A DNA stretch of 64,000 bases from Lewinellaceae bacterium (GTDB taxonomy: Bacteria; Bacteroidota; Bacteroidia; Chitinophagales; Saprospiraceae): the NCBI GenBank assembly GCA_020636005.1, contig JACJYR010000001.1, positions 1,498,001-1,562,000 on the forward strand, in the 5' to 3' direction. The translations under genes and the position numbers were made by a program. Position 1 is the stretch's first letter. The number at the start of each line of letters is the position of its first letter. The notes below the pieces were generated by a model. It made no database searches and had not been told where the DNA came from. It saw only the letters and a list, made by a program, of their open reading frames with translations. Shown here piece after piece: positions 61,422 to 64,000 of this stretch.

Positions 61422-62024
61422 TCAGAAGATTTTTACCCACTCATTTTTGTAGTTACCGTACTTGTCTTTTTGGTTGTGGACAAATTCAAGGTTGGTTTTA
61501 TACTTTTCCAAAAAGCGATCTTTGTCAACTTGCCTGCCGGCAGTCAGCCTAGGGCTCTCCTGAACACCGTGAAAAACAAGGGCTTCTTTTTCAAAACCAA
61601 TATAATCCATTTCTTTTTCGGAAAATTTCCCATCAAACAAAGCGATTGTTATTTCCAATTGTTTTATGGCATCCACCAGTTGTTTCTTTCTTTGGCTTGT
61701 TTTACTGGCATCCAGTTTCATCTCGGCGAATGATATAGTTTTGTCATCGAACAATAGTGCATCACAACGTCTTGCATCAGTTGAAGACATCATGCAGCCG
61801 TCAACCTTGAGCAATGAAATTTCTTTTTGGGAAGGGTTAAAGACACTCACATATTTCTGGGCGTTCAAAGCAGGATCATTTGGTGGGTAGGGATTCACTT
61901 GTTGGGTCTCCTTGTCTTCGAGCAGGCACATTTCAGGTGAATCGAAGGTTTCAAGGCAACCCTGAATAGGTCTTTCCGGGAAGGCTCCAATAATTTGCTC
62001 CCGCATTTGCTCATTTTTGCTCAT
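61422..62024 (-). CDS. PD-(D/E)XK-like protein paired with an AAA ATPase
   Basis: A 200-aa protein starting MSKNEQMREQ at 62024. No named family recognised. The middle region (TDARRCDALLFDDKTISFAEMKLDAS) shows Asp 88, then Glu 101 and Lys 103 on the next strand, the D...ExK spacing of PD-(D/E)XK nucleases. It is followed by a Gln-bearing helix (QLVDAIKQLEITIALF) as in that fold. The N-terminal 60 residues contain CLETF and CLLED stretches that could be a binding part. Its first 14 bases overlap the end of the ATPase gene, so the two are surely one transcript. Nuclease activity is inferred from the motif only. The pair could be a defence module. Confidence 0.72.
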   Translation of the reverse strand: MSKNEQMREQIIGAFPERPIQGCLETFDSPEMCLLEDKETQQVNPYPPNDPALNAQKYVSVFNPSQKEISLLKVDGCMMSSTDARRCDALLFDDKTISFAEMKLDASKTSQRKKQLVDAIKQLEITIALFDGKFSEKEMDYIGFEKEALVFHGVQESPRLTAGRQVDKDRFLEKYKTNLEFVHNQKDKYGNYKNEWVKIF

Positions 62025-63267
62025 AGAGGGTGTTTTGACGCAGTTCCAATAATTTGTCGAAGTCGCCTGCAAGATCTTCCGACACATCGTCAATCGAATT
62101 GTATCCTATCAACCCTGTTTCTTTGTCAAAAATGGACTGGCAAAAAACATCCTCTTTTCTGGAGGACAAACGGTATGCGTTGAATTTTAACGGATCGAGC
62201 CATAGTTCTTTTTGGACTACGTCCGCTGCTTCCGGGTTGTCTTTTCCAACTTTGAACGCATAAAGCAGGTTGTTGAAAGAGGTCAAAGTGTAGGGACTGT
62301 GTGTCGTTATCAGCACCTGGTTGCCAGTGGCATTTACCATAAGGGCTATCATTTCCATCAGGTGGCGCTGGGCAGTTGGATAGAGGTGAGCTTCCGGTTC
62401 TTCGATGATGAGGTAGAATTTTTCCTTGTTGAGGATCATCAGGAAGAGGTTTTGTAAGATGCGGATGACTTCTTGCTGGCCAGAGGAGGCATTGTCGAGG
62501 AATACATAGTCTTCAGTGCCTTCGCCGAAGTAGATTTTTTCGCCGTCGCCGTTGGAATAGTACTCACCTTTTAATATTAATTGAATTAATCTAAGTGGAA
62601 GGTCAATTGTATTCAATTCAATATCATTATAAATGTCATTTCTACGATGCACTAATTCGTTTAAACTTTTTCCACGAAAATCAGATTTGACCTCTTCAGT
62701 TCTTTGAAAAAACTTTAGTAAAATATCCTCCCAAAATTTTTTTGGTTTATTCCTATTTTTTAAGCTTGCATAGAAATCCATTTTAAAAATTTCATCATAA
62801 CTTACTGTGACGTTTCTCCCTGATGGGATAAAAAGAAGTTCAGAGGGTTCATGGAACATAGCTCTTAGAGTAGGTTCAATAGGATCAAATGGAAATTCTA
62901 ATTTCGAGGAAGATTCCTTTAAATCCTTGCTTAGTGTTATATATGTATGCCCTTTTTTTACTTCAATTACTATCCATGTTTTATCAGAATAATAATATTT
63001 CATTAGAATGCTATCATGGTTTTTTATTCCTTCTGCAACCCCAGTGAATTTTTCTTTTATTGTGATTTCAACCTCCGAGAAAGCAAGCTGAGTACCATTT
63101 TTATATTTATCTAAAAGGCTACCTACAATCCCCTTAAAAAAATAAACCAACTTCGCCACCGTGCTCTTCCCCGTCGCCTGCTCCCCGATGAACACCATCA
63201 CATCATCAATGGGAATCTCCATGGGCTGCAAGGGGCCGAAAGGTTTATGTATGATTAGTCGCTGCAT
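62011..63267 (-). CDS. SMC/OLD-type AAA ATPase
   Basis: A 418-aa ATPase of the AAA_15/AAA_21 kind; start MQRLIIHKP at 63267. Walker A GEQATGKST at residues 28-36; an inserted alpha/beta region about 50-250; ABC-signature-like SSGQQEVIRI near 270; Walker B FYLIIEEPEAHLYP; H-loop VLITTHSPYTL. No TOPRIM or nuclease domain is fused, unlike OLD/GajA. The short C-terminal part (about 345-418) is unique. Bases 62560-63130 are visibly richer in A and T than the neighbours, a sign of transfer. It lies just upstream of, and overlaps, the PD-(D/E)XK-like gene, in the arrangement of Septu- or PARIS-like ATPase-plus-effector systems, but matches neither. Confidence 0.88.
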   Translation of the reverse strand: MQRLIIHKPFGPLQPMEIPIDDVMVFIGEQATGKSTVAKLVYFFKGIVGSLLDKYKNGTQLAFSEVEITIKEKFTGVAEGIKNHDSILMKYYYSDKTWIVIEVKKGHTYITLSKDLKESSSKLEFPFDPIEPTLRAMFHEPSELLFIPSGRNVTVSYDEIFKMDFYASLKNRNKPKKFWEDILLKFFQRTEEVKSDFRGKSLNELVHRRNDIYNDIELNTIDLPLRLIQLILKGEYYSNGDGEKIYFGEGTEDYVFLDNASSGQQEVIRILQNLFLMILNKEKFYLIIEEPEAHLYPTAQRHLMEMIALMVNATGNQVLITTHSPYTLTSFNNLLYAFKVGKDNPEAADVVQKELWLDPLKFNAYRLSSRKEDVFCQSIFDKETGLIGYNSIDDVSEDLAGDFDKLLELRQNTLYEQK

Positions 63268-63406
63268 AATGGTCTGTTTTAGCAAAATTCAAAATTAGGA
63301 ATAATTCATAAAGGTGTGGCGAAAGGGCGTGCCAGCACCGTTCAAAAAATTTCCCGCTTTTGTTTCCCCTCCGGAAACTTCCCGCCCCGCTGCGAGTTCT
63401 TACCAA

Positions 63407-64000
63407 ATGCGAAAATCCAAAGAAAAAATCTTCACCGCCTACCAGGCATTTATGGTCGCTATCCTGGCCATCCTCCAGTTTACCATCGTGCTCGACTTTA
63501 TGGTGCTGTCGCCGCTCAGCGCCATCTTGCTGGACGAAATGCACATCACCACGGCGCAGTTTGGGCTGGTCGTGTCGGCGTATGCCTTCAGTGCGGGCGC
63601 TTCGGGGCTGCTGGCCGCAGGCTTTGCCGACCGCTTTGACCGGAAGAAACTCCTGCTGTTTTTTTACACGGGATTCATAGTGGGCACTTTCTTATGCGGG
63701 ATTGCGCCGACTTACCATTTGCTGCTGGCTGCCCGCATCGTCACGGGGATTTTTGGGGGCGTGATCGGCTCCATCAGCTATGCCATCATCACGGATTTGT
63801 TTGAGTTCAAAGTGCGGGGGCGGGTGATGGGCTTCGTGCAAATGGCCTTTGCCACCAGCCAGGTGCTGGGTATCCCGGTCGGGCTTTATCTCGCCAATCT
63901 GTGGAACTGGCATGCACCCTTCCTGCTCATCGTGGCGGTCAGCGTGTTCGTTTATGCTGCCATTTTCATCAAAATGCAGCCGGTGAAGGCACATTTGGCC
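63407..64000 (+). CDS. MFS transporter (partial, runs off the window)
   Basis: The first 198 residues of a major-facilitator transporter, starting MRKSKEKIFTAYQAFMVA. Six hydrophobic helices fit the first half of the fold: AILAILQFTIVLDFMVLSPL, the conserved loop GFADRFDRKKLLL between helices 2 and 3, LLLAARIVTGIFGGVIGSISYAI and MAFATSQVLGIPVGLYLANLW. The loop sequence and the LDFMVLSPL start resemble drug/metabolite efflux members. No stop appears before base 64000. It is divergent from the ATPase gene. Confidence 0.9.
   Translation, partial: MRKSKEKIFTAYQAFMVAILAILQFTIVLDFMVLSPLSAILLDEMHITTAQFGLVVSAYAFSAGASGLLAAGFADRFDRKKLLLFFYTGFIVGTFLCGIAPTYHLLLAARIVTGIFGGVIGSISYAIITDLFEFKVRGRVMGFVQMAFATSQVLGIPVGLYLANLWNWHAPFLLIVAVSVFVYAAIFIKMQPVKAHLA

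Overview
The window reads as chromosomal DNA of a Bacteroidota bacterium, most like the Saprospiria (Haliscomenobacter/Lewinella relatives). The reasons are six large secreted proteins with type IX secretion (T9SS) type A C-terminal sorting domains, HYR-repeat adhesins, a PorG-like T9SS outer-membrane protein, a pheT / zapB-like / zapA / rny cluster, TAnnTTTG-type promoter motifs in place of -35/-10 boxes, and many short palindromic or tandem repeats between genes. No rRNA, tRNA, CRISPR array, phage or recognisable IS element was seen. The taxonomic call is an inference from family knowledge, not from a search.

Layout. 0-5 kb: a lycopene cyclase-type membrane protein (possibly cut by the window edge), then two paralogous secreted PA-domain proteins. 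5-12 kb: clpB, then a 1159-residue low-complexity adhesin whose stop overlaps a 99-residue orphan sorting-domain-like ORF. 12-13 kb: a higBA toxin-antitoxin locus whose toxin gene carries an in-frame TGA, and a phage-tail-collar protein. 13.6-19.3 kb: a TPR/HTH membrane regulator, then an ECF sigma factor, a TM/beta-barrel anti-sigma-like protein and a four-repeat PepSY-like lipoprotein; the last two contain His/Gly-rich linkers. 19.7-26.7 kb: housekeeping genes pheT, zapB-like, zapA, rny and uvrC. 27-39.7 kb: a lipoprotein, a T9SS cargo protein, two ~1300-residue HYR proteins that each carry dockerin-like and cohesin-like modules, and a PorG-like protein. 39.7-53.5 kb: anmK, a lipoprotein cytochrome c, ypdA, a DUF3667 protein, an SDR protein without the catalytic Tyr, a membrane MutS homologue, a decayed gene, a fructosamine kinase-type protein, a GAF protein, a FemAB-like acyltransferase, a DUF6268-type outer-membrane protein and ribE. 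53.9-54.6 kb: a small protein overlapping an HNH nuclease gene. 54.6-61.3 kb: a 2H phosphoesterase and a redox/signalling block (response regulator fused to a thioredoxin-reductase-like domain, cNMP-binding histidine kinase, UBP zinc finger, egtD, egtB). 61.4-63.3 kb: an AT-rich two-gene module, a SMC/OLD-type AAA ATPase overlapping a PD-(D/E)XK-like partner. The right edge holds a partial MFS transporter.

How the genes work together. Cell-surface biology dominates: T9SS cargo, a T9SS component, beta-barrels and an ECF sigma/anti-sigma pair. A second theme is thiol and redox chemistry: ypdA, the ergothioneine pair egtB-egtD, and the TrxR-like response regulator with its kinase and zinc-finger neighbour. 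The best candidate for an undescribed system is the ATPase plus nuclease-like pair at 61.4-63.3 kb. The HNH pair at 53.9-54.6 kb and the His/Gly-rich sigma-factor operon come next. The dispersed palindromes form several families, and some copies sit inside coding frames (in a T9SS sorting domain and in pheT).
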